Source: Phycisphaerae bacterium
Lineage (GTDB): Bacteria; Planctomycetota; Phycisphaerae; Tepidisphaerales; Tepidisphaeraceae
Direction: 5' to 3'
Length of the DNA: 40,565 bases
Assembly (NCBI GenBank): GCA_030448225.1
Contig: JAUJNJ010000016.1
Location: forward strand, 33,873-74,437
The translations under genes were made by a program, and so were the position numbers. The notes beneath the pieces are model-generated. The model had not been told where the DNA came from, did no database searches, and was given only the letters and a program-made list of their open reading frames with translations. Shown here one piece after another: positions 25,493 to 34,152 of this stretch; within the stretch, counting starts at the first letter, position 1, and the number at the start of each line of letters is the position of its first letter.

Positions 25493-27348
25493 TTGCCGGC
25501 TCCAATCTGTGAAATCTGCGTAATCTGTGGATCATCGTCTTCGAGTTTCATTTGGTGCTTCGCCATGCGGAAGTAGAGGCCGCGCCGCTTCACGAGGTCG
25601 TCGTGCGTGCCCTGCTCGACGATGCGGCCCTCGTCCATCACGAAGATCACGTCGCAGTCGGAGACGGTGCTGAGGCGGTGGCTGACGATCAGGACCGTGC
25701 GATGCCGCTTCAGGCCGCGGAGCGTCTCGGTGATCATCTGCTCGTTCTGCGGGTCGAGCGCGCTCGTCGGCTCGTCGAGGACGAGGATCGGCGCCTCCGT
25801 CGCCAGCGCGCGGGCGATGCCGATGCGCTGCCGCTGCCCGCCGGAGAGGTTCTGGCCGCTCTCGGTGACCTGCGTGTCGTAGCCGTCGGGGAGCTTGCGG
25901 ATGAACTCGTCCGCGCCGGCGAGTTGGGCGGCGTGGCGGATCTGCTCCGGCGTCGCGTCGGGGCGGCCGTAGCCGATGTTCTCGTAGACGCTCGTCGGCA
26001 GGATCACGCTCTCCTGCAGCACGAGCGCGACGTGCTTGCGCAGGTCCTTCACCTTCACGCTCCGCAGGTCGTGACCGTCGAGCTTCAGCGCGCCGGTGAC
26101 GGGGTCGTAGAAGCGCGGCAGGAGGTTGAGCAGCGTCGTCTTGCCGACGCCGCTGGAGCCGACAAAGGCCACCATCTGCCCCGGCTTGATCGTCACGCTC
26201 ACTTCGCGAAGGACCGGCTCGCCGGGGCGGTACTCGAAGCCGACGTTGTCGAGTTCCAGCACGCGCGGCTGGCGCGGGAGGTGGACGGCGTTGGGCGCGT
26301 CGCGGATGACCGGCTCGAGGTCGAGGATCTCCAGCACGCGCTGAATGCCCGCCGCCCCGCTCTGCAGCGTGGCGCCGGTGCCGCTGAGCGAGTTGAGCGG
26401 GCCGTACAGCTTGCCGAGGTACGAGATGAACACGTACAGGAAGCCGGCCGTCATACCCTTCTCGCCCAGCCCGGCAGTGTCGTCGCGGAGCACGAGGTAG
26501 CCGCCGTAGCCGAAGATCAGCGCCGTTCCCAGCCCGGAGATCGCGCCAATCGTCAGCCAGTAGGTGACCTCCTGGCGATGAAGCTTGAGCCACGCGTGGA
26601 CGCTGCTGTTGACCGACCCCGTGAAGCGCTCGATCTCGTCCTGCTCGCGGCCGAACGCCTGCACGAGGCCGATCGACGACACCGACCGCTGCATCGCGGT
26701 GGTCAGCTTCGTGTCCGTCTCCTTCGCGAAGATCGAGTGCTGCTTGAGGCGCTTGCCGAAGTACTTGATCGTCAGCATCAGCAGCGGCGCGACCGACAAC
26801 GCGACGAGCGCCAACTGCCAGTTCATCGTGAACATGATCACGGCCATCGTGATCAGCGTGGCGACGTTCACGAGGATGCCGGTCACCGTGTTCACGGCGC
26901 CCTGGAAGCCGGTGGTGTCGTAGCTGAGGCGATAGATCGCGTCGCCCTGCGGCTTGGACCGGTGGTAGCTGAGGCTCAGCTCCTGCAACTTCCGGAACAG
27001 GTCGCAACGGACGCGAACGAGGCCGTTGTACCCGATGCGGATCTTCAGCAGCGTTTGCCACATCGAGAGCAACGCCTGCGCGAGGTGCAGGCCCAGCGTG
27101 ATCGCCGCCAGTGAAATGATCTGGCCGAGCTTCTCGTCCGGCGCGAACCGGAAGAAGAGTTCGTGAACCCAGTACCGTTGCGTTCCCACTTCCGGGTCGA
27201 GCACCGAATCGATCAAAATCGCCAACGGGAACGGCTGCAACAGGCCGAGGAGCGTCATCGTCCCGATCAGGACGAGCGACAGCACGATCTTCCCGGCGTC
27301 CTCGCGGAAATACCGGATGGCACGGGTGTAGGACTGGGTGACGGTCAT
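25489..27348 (-). CDS. ABC exporter, fused permease and ATPase (MsbA-like)
   Basis: A 619-aa half-transporter that probably dimerises and exports a lipid-linked or polysaccharide substrate. Residues 1 to about 330 hold six membrane segments (VLSLVLIGTMTLLGLLQPF, LITMAVIMFTMNWQLALVAL and others). The ATPase shows Walker A GSSGVGKTT (about 396-404), signature LSGGQRQR (about 500), Walker B ILVLDEPTSALD (about 517-528) and H-loop VSHRLST. The start MTVTQSYTRAIRYF is at ATG 27348. The last residues DPQITQISQIGAGK come from the repeat cassette: the ten residues DPQITQISQI are exactly the right repeat arm. The original C-terminus was thus replaced or extended. Neighbours suggest a surface-glycan substrate. 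Confidence 0.93.
   Translation of the reverse strand: MTVTQSYTRAIRYFREDAGKIVLSLVLIGTMTLLGLLQPFPLAILIDSVLDPEVGTQRYWVHELFFRFAPDEKLGQIISLAAITLGLHLAQALLSMWQTLLKIRIGYNGLVRVRCDLFRKLQELSLSYHRSKPQGDAIYRLSYDTTGFQGAVNTVTGILVNVATLITMAVIMFTMNWQLALVALSVAPLLMLTIKYFGKRLKQHSIFAKETDTKLTTAMQRSVSSIGLVQAFGREQDEIERFTGSVNSSVHAWLKLHRQEVTYWLTIGAISGLGTALIFGYGGYLVLRDDTAGLGEKGMTAGFLYVFISYLGKLYGPLNSLSGTGATLQSGAAGIQRVLEILDLEPVIRDAPNAVHLPRQPRVLELDNVGFEYRPGEPVLREVSVTIKPGQMVAFVGSSGVGKTTLLNLLPRFYDPVTGALKLDGHDLRSVKVKDLRKHVALVLQESVILPTSVYENIGYGRPDATPEQIRHAAQLAGADEFIRKLPDGYDTQVTESGQNLSGGQRQRIGIARALATEAPILVLDEPTSALDPQNEQMITETLRGLKRHRTVLIVSHRLSTVSDCDVIFVMDEGRIVEQGTHDDLVKRRGLYFRMAKHQMKLEDDDPQITQISQIGAGK
25504..25534 (-). repeat. 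Right inverted-repeat arm, translated as the ABC exporter tail
   Basis: One GATTACGCA unit fewer than the left arm. Read on the minus strand in the exporter frame, 25504-25533 encodes DPQITQISQI. Confidence 0.9.
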
Positions 27349-27494
27349 GCTTTGAGTGCTGCTGTCGTTCCACGGCCGGCGCGAGGTGCCGCGTTGCCGT
27401 TAGTCGCACCGAATTACTTCGAACGGGCGGCACCGTTCGGATGCGCCTTACGAGCGGCGCGACTAATCGGCAGCTCCGGCGCGCGAGGGTGTCC

Positions 27495-30185
27495 TCAAGC
27501 AATCGACGGCGCGCGCTCCTCGACGTTAACTTCCGGCGTAGCCGCGCCGCGCGTCGCCCCTTGAGGCTTCGCGGGCTCGCCGGCGGCCTTGACGGTCGGC
27601 ACGGGGTAGTAGCCGAACTTCTCCGCCACCTCGTCGATCAGGCCGAGCACGGGGACCGACACCTGCCAGCGGTTGACTAGGTACATCGTCCACCACGTCA
27701 GCGGGATCAGCACCGCCGTCCGGCTGAACGGCCACATCTTCACCAGCAGCAGGCCCGCGAAGACGAAGCTGGCGACGAGCAGCACGCGGGTGAAGTTGCT
27801 CATGAGCGGCTCGACGCGGACGCGCGTCAGCTTGCCGTTCATGCCGTCGGCGCCGGGGTGGGCCTCGGTCGCCGTCGTCACGCGGACGCGGACGTAGCGG
27901 CTGCCGTAGATCTCCATGTCCCAGCCGTTCCACCCGCTGTCGACGCGTACGCGCCAACCGGCGGCCCGGACGGCCTCGGTCACCTTGTCGAGCAGCGTGA
28001 GGCGGCCGTGGTAGAACGACCAGTACTTCAGCGTCTTGCCGTCGTCGTCGAACGGCAGCGGCTTGGGCCGGCGGTGGCCGTGCGCCTGGGCCTTCATCAC
28101 CTTGGCCTTGAGGCGGACCGAGTAGCGCGCCCAGCCGCGCGTGATCGGCTGGCGGAAGTGGAGCAGCGCGATCAGCGGGCGGCTCAGCGGGTGCGGGTGC
28201 CGCGGCTTGGCCGCCTGCGCCGCCGCCACGCCGGCCAGCGCGACCGGCGTGAGGAACATCGCGCCCGCCACCCACCAGAGGCTCGGCAGCGCCAGCCCGA
28301 GGATCGTGACGAACGCCGCGAGCAGGTGCCACTCGATGCTCATCATCATCAGCAACGCCATCGACGCGGGCTTGCGGTAGATCGTCTGGAACAGGCCCGT
28401 GCCGAACAGGCCGTGGTAGATCACGTCGCGCCCGACGCGCACGCCCATGCCGGCGTCGCCGCCGTAGATCTTGCCGCGCCAGTGGCTGGCGCCGAGCGTG
28501 TTGAAGTGGTCGGGGTGCTTGTACTTCAGCATCGCCTCGGCCTCGCCGTAGCCGCGCTGCTGCTTCAGGTAGGCGTTGACCGTGTTGCGGCGGTAGTGCC
28601 ACACCTGTGCCGCGGGCGAGAAGCCGATCGAGTAACCGAGGTCCTGCAGGCGCCAGATGACGTCGACGTCGTCGCCGGCCTTGCGGAACTGCGGGTCGAA
28701 CCCGTTCACCTGTTTCAGCGCCCAGGTGTAAAAGCCCATGTTGCACCCGGGCACGTGCTCGGCCGTGCGGTCGTCGATCATCACGTGCGTCGGGCCGCCG
28801 GGGCTGAGGCCGACGCAGTCGGCGACCCAGCTGCCCTCGTCGGGAATCAGGTTGGGGCCGCCCATGCCGACGTGGTTGCTGCGGACGAGCGCCAGCACCC
28901 AGTAGTAGAGCCAGTCCTCGTCGGCCTCGCAGTCGCTGTCGGTGTAGATGATCACGTCGCCCTTGGCGGCGTTCATCCCAACGTTGCGGGCGTAGCTCAG
29001 GCCCATGTTCTTCTGGCGAATGTTCCGCACCCAAGGGAACTTTCGCAGGATCTGCTGCGTGTCGTCGGTGCTGCCGTCGTCGACGAACACGACCTCGTAC
29101 TCGCCCGGGTAGCGCAGCTTCTCCATCGACCGCAGGCACGACTCGACCGTGCTCGCGCCGTTGTACGAGCAGACGACGATGCTGGCCATCGGCAGCCGCT
29201 CGTCGGCCGTGTGCGGCGCGCGGGCGAACATCGCCTTGACCGTCTCGAACGCCAGCTTCGGCGTGCGGTCGCGGCGTACGAGGCCGAAGCCCCAGATGTC
29301 GACGTGATAGCCGTGCACAAACCAGTCGTCGGTGTAGCTGAAGATGAACGTGCCGACGAGCCCCTCGTCGAACGCGGCGCGGACGTGCGCCTCGAGCATC
29401 TGCGCCTGCTGCTCCTCGGGGAACTGCTGCATCGTGTCGATGCCGTACTCGCCGAGCATCAGCGGGCGGTCGCCGGCGATGCTCTGGAGGCGCGCGAGGT
29501 AGTTGCGCAGGACGGCCGGGTCGTTGAGGTAGACGTTGAAGCAGACGAAGTCGATCGAGTGCGGGTTGAGGTACTCGGTGGTCGGGAAGTTCGCGAACGT
29601 CGCCAGGCACTGCGGCGCCTCGTCCTTCAGCACCGCCACGAGCTCGTCGATCACGTCCTCGATGCTCTCGCGGCCGCAGAAGCGCACGAGGTCGGGCGGG
29701 ATCTCGTTGACGACGCTGATCGCGAAGACCGCCGGGTGGTTGCCGCACTGCCGCGCCGCCTCGCGGACCGCGTCGCGCGCCTGCCGGCGGACGTCGCGGT
29801 CGTTGCAGAACTCGAGGTTCTTCGGCCAGCTGACGTCGAGGAAGATCTTGAGGCCGAACTCCTGCGCCAGGTCCATGAACCAGCGCGGCGGGTTGTTGTA
29901 GATGCGGATGCAGTTGGCGCCGAGGTCGGTGATCTGCTCGAAGTCCTTGCGGACCTGCGCGCGCTCGGGCAGGAACAGCCCCTCGCGGTTCGGCTCGAAC
30001 GGGCCGTAGGTCACGCCCTTGACGTAGAATTTCTCCTGGCCGAGGCGGAAGAACTTGCCGTCGCGGCGGACGCGGTCGGTGACCGGCTCGGCGCGGCGCT
30101 GGCGACCGCCCCGCTCGGCGGGCACGGTGGGCTCTGTCCCGGCGGACGGGGCCGCCGGGGCTTGGGTGTCGGTACTGATAGACAT
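27495..30185 (-). CDS. Fusion of a GH2-like TIM barrel and a family 2 glycosyltransferase
   Basis: An 896-aa protein. Residues about 50-320 form a glycoside-hydrolase TIM barrel: FYVKGVTYGPFEPN, GANCIRIYNNPP, FAISVVNEIPPD (putative acid/base Glu) and MLGEYGIDTM (putative nucleophile Glu), then FIFSYTDDWF. From about 332 a GT2 domain begins: MASIVVCSYNGASTVESCL, VVFVDDGSTDDT, IIYTDSDCEAD (DxD), GGPNLIPDEG, and GDDVDVIWRLQDLGYSIGF, with a Q-x-x-R-G-like QQRGYGEAE. Membrane segments follow at about 605-655 and 793-832. The protein probably builds and trims a beta-linked glycan at the membrane. The ATG at 30185 is chosen; the open frame upstream is not conserved-looking. It opens the minus operon. 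Confidence 0.88.
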   Translation of the reverse strand: MSISTDTQAPAAPSAGTEPTVPAERGGRQRRAEPVTDRVRRDGKFFRLGQEKFYVKGVTYGPFEPNREGLFLPERAQVRKDFEQITDLGANCIRIYNNPPRWFMDLAQEFGLKIFLDVSWPKNLEFCNDRDVRRQARDAVREAARQCGNHPAVFAISVVNEIPPDLVRFCGRESIEDVIDELVAVLKDEAPQCLATFANFPTTEYLNPHSIDFVCFNVYLNDPAVLRNYLARLQSIAGDRPLMLGEYGIDTMQQFPEEQQAQMLEAHVRAAFDEGLVGTFIFSYTDDWFVHGYHVDIWGFGLVRRDRTPKLAFETVKAMFARAPHTADERLPMASIVVCSYNGASTVESCLRSMEKLRYPGEYEVVFVDDGSTDDTQQILRKFPWVRNIRQKNMGLSYARNVGMNAAKGDVIIYTDSDCEADEDWLYYWVLALVRSNHVGMGGPNLIPDEGSWVADCVGLSPGGPTHVMIDDRTAEHVPGCNMGFYTWALKQVNGFDPQFRKAGDDVDVIWRLQDLGYSIGFSPAAQVWHYRRNTVNAYLKQQRGYGEAEAMLKYKHPDHFNTLGASHWRGKIYGGDAGMGVRVGRDVIYHGLFGTGLFQTIYRKPASMALLMMMSIEWHLLAAFVTILGLALPSLWWVAGAMFLTPVALAGVAAAQAAKPRHPHPLSRPLIALLHFRQPITRGWARYSVRLKAKVMKAQAHGHRRPKPLPFDDDGKTLKYWSFYHGRLTLLDKVTEAVRAAGWRVRVDSGWNGWDMEIYGSRYVRVRVTTATEAHPGADGMNGKLTRVRVEPLMSNFTRVLLVASFVFAGLLLVKMWPFSRTAVLIPLTWWTMYLVNRWQVSVPVLGLIDEVAEKFGYYPVPTVKAAGEPAKPQGATRGAATPEVNVEERAPSIA

Positions 30186-30666
30186 ACGTAACGCCCCTGA
30201 CCACGAGTCGAGCGGCTGGTCCGTGGCCCGACCGTCTCTCCCTCGCCGGTCAGTTATATCGCGATGAACGACGAGAACCACCAGGCCGGGCAGATTATCC
30301 TTAGCCGACTCTTCCGTAGCACCCGGAAAAATCGGATCCACGTGGCGGGGGTTCCCGCGATAGACAAGCAGGTCGGGCCCGCGTTAGGAAGAACCGCGCC
30401 CCATTCTCAACAGCGTCCGATAATTTCGCGTGAGCTACCCGCTACGGCAGGACCGCACTAATGCGCTCCAACTCCGCCGCGCGGACCCGTGGAACGAGTA
30501 CGTGAGGGTCGTACGGGCGTTTGGCGTACCGGATCCTCGGGTCGGTGGTTTCGTCCATCAAGTTGTCGCGTCCCCCGCTCACGTCCGCTCGCCGGTCCGC
30601 ACTTCCGCGGGCGTTCTCGATGCCCAAAGATTGACGAAACGCCCGCCTCGGAATAGGACTTACGAC
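30186..30666. other. Divergent intergenic region with weak promoter candidates and a hairpin
   Basis: A TATAAC (minus strand, 30253-30258) may be the -10 for the GH/GT2 gene. On the plus strand TTGACG (30631-30636) precedes an AATAGG-like -10 for the phosphoesterase. The arms GCGGGCGTT (30607-30615) and AACGCCCGC (30638-30646) form a hairpin overlapping that -35 box. No gene is seen. Confidence 0.35.
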
Positions 30667-31530
30667 ATGCCCGTCACCGCCGATCAAGTCACCGAAGTGT
30701 TCGGGACCGCCACCGAGGAAAACCAGCGCAGCCCCTACCGCGCGCACCAGGTGATCAACCTGCCGGCCGAGGGCGACGTGATGATCGCCGGCGACATCCA
30801 CGACAACCGCCGCAACTTCGAGCGCCTGCTCCACGCCGCCGACCTGCCCAACAACCCCCACCGGCACCTCGTGCTCCAGGAACTCATCCACGGCGATCAC
30901 ATCGACGCCGCCGGCGCCGAGGGGAGTTGGGAGATCCTCTACCGCGCCGCGGAACTCAAGTGCGACTACCCGAACCAGGTCCACTTCCTGCTCGCCAACC
31001 ACGACCTCGCTCAGATCCACGGCGAGGGGATCATGAAGGCCGGCGCCAGCGTCTGCGAGGCGTTCAATGCCGGCGTGAAGCGCGACTTCGGCGGCGACCG
31101 CTACAAAGTGCAGGTCGCGATCACCGAGTTCCTCCTCTCGTTCCCGCTCGCGATCCGCTGCCCCAACGGGCTGTTCTTCTGCCACAGCCTCCCCACCGAC
31201 GAGCAGATCGCCAGCTATGATTATACCGTCTTCGACCGCGACCTCGCCGGCCCGGATTACAAGCGGAAGATCGGCCCCGTCTACCAACTCGTCTGGGGCC
31301 GCCACACCACCCCCCCGTTCGTCGAGATGTTCGCCCAGAACCTGGGCGCCCAGGTCTTCGTCACCGGCCACCAGCCGCAGGAAATGGGCCACACGACCGT
31401 CGGCGACCGCCAGCTCATCATCGCGTCGGAGCACAACCAAGGCGTCTTCCTGACCGCCGACCTCACTGAGCCGTACGAGATGAGCGGCCTCGTGGACAAC
31501 CTGCGGAAGTTCGTCTCGGTGGAGATATGA
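30667..31530 (+). CDS. Metallophosphoesterase (calcineurin-like)
   Basis: A 287-aa protein of the calcineurin-like phosphoesterase superfamily (two-metal phosphatase). Metal-ligand motifs are visible: VMIAGDIHDNRRNFERLL (family GD-x-H), HGDHIDA, FLLANHD (family GN-H-[DE], here AN-H-D) and VFVTGHQPQEMG (family G-H-x). The start at ATG 30667 is supported by the first residues MPVTADQVTEVFGTATEEN. The target could be a phosphoprotein or small molecule; the sequence does not tell. The stop overlaps the next start (ATGA). Confidence 0.85.
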   Translation: MPVTADQVTEVFGTATEENQRSPYRAHQVINLPAEGDVMIAGDIHDNRRNFERLLHAADLPNNPHRHLVLQELIHGDHIDAAGAEGSWEILYRAAELKCDYPNQVHFLLANHDLAQIHGEGIMKAGASVCEAFNAGVKRDFGGDRYKVQVAITEFLLSFPLAIRCPNGLFFCHSLPTDEQIASYDYTVFDRDLAGPDYKRKIGPVYQLVWGRHTTPPFVEMFAQNLGAQVFVTGHQPQEMGHTTVGDRQLIIASEHNQGVFLTADLTEPYEMSGLVDNLRKFVSVEI

Positions 31531-32098
31531 GCGAAGACGTCATCGTCTCGTTCGACGCCACGGACGAGGACGTCCAGGTGCTGCGGACACTGCCGCTCCG
31601 GCGGTTGCGCGTACCCCTGCTCGAATACTGCGTTCACATCCTTGGGACGATCGCCGCCCTGATCGTCGTCGCCGTCGCATTGCTCACCCGGCGCACCGAC
31701 CGTCTACCGCTTTACCTTGCCGGGATCGCGACCGTCTGGGCGGCCGGATGGTTTTATGTCGCGTTCATTTGGCTTCGGCGTACGCCGGAACGGAAGGCGA
31801 CACATGAGAAGCAGCGCCGCGCCCAGGTCCTGACAAAGGGTCCGTCGCTCGTCACCGTCGAAGCAGACGACTCGTTACCGTAACCGCCTCCGGTTCACGC
31901 CGGTCCTTCCGACCAGCACAACTGGACAGCTGCATGTTCGACGTCGGCCGCTTCTTTATCTGGACCTTGGATAACGAGGCGGTCATCGTGCCGCGCCGGG
32001 CGTTCGGGAGCGAGGAGGAATGGGTAGAATTCGTTCAATCGGTCCGAACACGACAGGACGAGGAAATCGCCGCGAAGGCCCGAGCCAAAAAACGGTAG
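31527..32098 (+). CDS. YcxB-like membrane protein, split by one indel
   Basis: The first part (31527-31883) encodes an N-terminal strand region (DVIVSFDATDEDVQVL), two membrane segments (ILGTIAALIVVAVALL and LYLAGIATVWAAGWFYVAFI) and a basic linker. It stops after LVTVEADDSLP. In the frame two bases on, the sequence continues LVTVTASGSRRSF, then MFDVGRFFIWTLDNEA, VIVPRRAFGSEEEWVEFVQS and a basic tail ending at TAG 32096-32098. That is the C-terminal half of YcxB-like proteins (W-x-x-V, then a strand and I-x-P-x-R-x-F). An indel near 31870 is therefore likely. YcxB-like proteins have no established function. It is coupled to the phosphoesterase by a 4-bp overlap. Confidence 0.6.
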
Positions 32099-32217
32099 AA
32101 CCGCCGGTAGGCGTGTCGCGACGCGTTCGTCGCGTCAGCCCTCCGCGCTCTCTGCTTCGCCGCTCGGCACGCGGCGTCGCGGCGTGCTGCGGAAGTTCGT
32201 CTCGCTGGAGATGTGAG

Positions 32218-32805
32218 CTAGCCGGCAGCGATTGGAAGCGGGCGGGCGGGCTCCGGATCTTCAGGGCTCATCACCCAGAGCGTCACCGTCAGCTTTTCCA
32301 TGAGCGAGCGCAGGTGCGCCGCTGCCGGCTCGCGCGCCGTCGCGGCTGACAAGGCGTTGACCACCCGTTCCTCGAGCTTCGCAAGTTGCGCTTCCCTCGC
32401 GGGGTCGTCGTCTGCGACCCGCCCCATCTTCTCGGCCTCTTGGACGAGGAGCGGAATTTTCAGCAGGACCGTCGGTTCGCGTTCGGCACGCGGAGCGTTC
32501 GAGACGCACCCTGCCTGGGCACGGCAATGACCATACAACGTGTCAATCGTGCACAGCACCCGATCACAACTGGCGCCAGGGGCACCGCGCGCAAAGTACT
32601 CGACAAACAGTTCAGCGACCTTGGACAAGAAAAGGACCAAGTCGTCCTCTAACTCATTCCAGTTCCGGGCTGCTGACACGGCGCTGAAGAGATCGCGTGC
32701 CGGGAGCGCGGGCATGGCGGGTACATTCCTCTTCCCGACGCCAGAATCCCGAGTCGTTGCGAAACGCCCCGCCTTCGCCGTCCCTGCAGTAAATTCCCAT
32801 TCCAT
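32218..32805 (-). CDS. Protein of unknown function
   Basis: A 195-aa reading frame from ATG 32805 that I do not recognise. It is rich in Ala and Glu and mostly helical-looking (NWNELEDDLVLFLSKVAELF, PLLVQEAEKMGRVADDD, LAKLEERVVNALSAA, SLMEKLTVTLWVM), with no signal peptide, membrane segment or known motif. It has four cysteines in the middle. It lies alone between the YcxB-like gene (convergent) and the importer operon. The base composition is a little less GC-rich than its neighbours, which may mean transfer. Confidence 0.5.
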   Translation of the reverse strand: MEWEFTAGTAKAGRFATTRDSGVGKRNVPAMPALPARDLFSAVSAARNWNELEDDLVLFLSKVAELFVEYFARGAPGASCDRVLCTIDTLYGHCRAQAGCVSNAPRAEREPTVLLKIPLLVQEAEKMGRVADDDPAREAQLAKLEERVVNALSAATAREPAAAHLRSLMEKLTVTLWVMSPEDPEPARPLPIAAG

Positions 32806-32946
32806 CTGACGCTCCGAGTGTGCGGGCCGGGGCGCACCTCGTAGGTCCGGTTAACGCACGCGCCTTCGGCAGCACGCCGTCACGAACTCAGCTGGTGACG
32901 TTCGTTCGCTTCAGCGGGCCCCTGCGATAAGCACTTGAACCACCGA

Positions 32947-34152
32947 TTACTTCGCCAGCCAGCACGCCGCGACATGGCCGGGCTCTCCTTCCTTCTGAGC
33001 CAACACCTGCACTTCTTCGACGCACCGCCGCATGACGCGGGCGGACTCGCCAGCGCTTTGGATCACGGTCGTCTCGCCGTCGCCCTGGCGCGCCTGCACG
33101 CCACTGCCGGCGTAGGTGATCTGCACGGTCTGCGGCCCACTCGCCTCGGCTGCGATCTGGCGCGTGAGCGGACAGCGCGGGTGGAACGGACAGCCGCTGG
33201 GAGGATTAGACGGGGACGGCACCTCGCCCTTCAGTACGATCCTCGCCCGCTTCGGCCGCGGGTTGGGCTCGGGGATCGCGCTCAGCAGCGAGATCGTGTA
33301 CGGGTGCTTCGGGTTGGCGTACAGCTCGTCGGCCGACGACTTCTCGACGATCCGGCCGAGGTACATCACGGCGATGTCGTCGGAGAAATGCTTCACCACC
33401 GCCAGGTTGTGCGCGATGAAGAGGTAGGCGATCCCCCGCTCTTTCTGCAGGTCGTCGAGCAGGTTCAGGATCTGCGACTGGATCGAGACGTCGAGCGCGC
33501 TGACCGGCTCGTCGCAGACGATGAAGTCGGGCGAGAGCGACAGCGCCCGCGCGATGCCGATGCGCTGGCGCTGGCCGCCGGAGAACTCGTGCGGGTAGCG
33601 GACGGCGTAGGACGGGTCGAGGCCGACGCGGTGGAGCAGCGCCGCGACGAGGTCGTTCTTCTCGCGCCCCTTGGCGATCCCGTGGACCTCGATCGGCTCG
33701 CCGATGATGTTGCCGACGGTCATGCGCGGGTTGAGGCTGCTGACCGGGTCCTGGAAGACGATCTGCATCTGCCGCCGGAGTCGGCGCAGCGCCTCGCCAC
33801 GGTAGGCGAAGAAGTCCTCGTTCTTGTAGACGACCTGCCCGCTGGTGGCGGGGATGAGCCGGAGGATCGTGCGGCCGACGGTGGTCTTGCCGCAGCCGGA
33901 CTCGCCGACGAGGCCGAGTGTCTTGCCGGCGCCGACGTCGAAGCTCACGTCTTCGACCGCCTTCACGTGCCCGACGACGCGCGAGAAGACGCCCTTGCGG
34001 ATCGGGAAGTAGGTGCGGAGGTTGCGCACGCTCAGCAGGGGGTCGCCCGCCGCGAACGAGCCGCCGGCCGGTGCCCCTGCGATCGCGGGTGGCGCGGCGT
34101 ACGCGAGGGCTGCTGTCGAGGCGCCCGTCGTTGAAGTGGTGCTGCTGCTCAT
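32947..34152 (-). CDS. Peptide-type ABC importer ATPase, DppF/OppF-like
   Basis: A 401-aa ATPase that powers an oligopeptide, dipeptide or nickel-type importer together with the DppD-like subunit. The start [13 protein letters not shown] is at ATG 34152, overlapping the DppD-like stop (ATGA). A 40-residue low-complexity leader precedes the ATPase. Walker A is [11 protein letters not shown], the Q-loop [14 protein letters not shown], signature [17 protein letters not shown], Walker [13 protein letters not shown] and H-loop FIAHNLAVV. The C-terminal oligopeptide-specific region has [19 protein letters not shown] and the Cys cluster [11 protein letters not shown] with a later RRCVEE, which in relatives binds an Fe-S cluster. 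The gene is intact and ends the operon. Confidence 0.95.
   Translation of the reverse strand: MSSSTTSTTGASTAALAYAAPPAIAGAPAGGSFAAGDPLLSVRNLRTYFPIRKGVFSRVVGHVKAVEDVSFDVGAGKTLGLVGESGCGKTTVGRTILRLIPATSGQVVYKNEDFFAYRGEALRRLRRQMQIVFQDPVSSLNPRMTVGNIIGEPIEVHGIAKGREKNDLVAALLHRVGLDPSYAVRYPHEFSGGQRQRIGIARALSLSPDFIVCDEPVSALDVSIQSQILNLLDDLQKERGIAYLFIAHNLAVVKHFSDDIAVMYLGRIVEKSSADELYANPKHPYTISLLSAIPEPNPRPKRARIVLKGEVPSPSNPPSGCPFHPRCPLTRQIAAEASGPQTVQITYAGSGVQARQGDGETTVIQSAGESARVMRRCVEEVQVLAQKEGEPGHVAACWLAK

Larger units (their letters stand above)
25052..25534. mobile_element. Cassette with 31-bp inverted repeats around a GxxExxY gene
   Basis: The outer arms are built of 9-bp units (GATTACGCA, then GATTTCACA). 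The left arm spans 25052-25091 and has one extra GATTACGCA unit; the right arm spans 25504-25534. Without the extra unit the arms are perfect 31-bp inverted repeats. The gene fills the interior, 17 bp from the left arm and 11 bp from the right. No transposase is inside, and I see no target-site duplication. The cassette sits exactly between two operon genes. Confidence 0.75.

Noticed and set aside
25040..25545. Target-site duplication around the GxxExxY cassette
   Set aside because: The flanks (AAAGAT on the left, TCGTCT on the right) do not match, so I do not claim a duplication.
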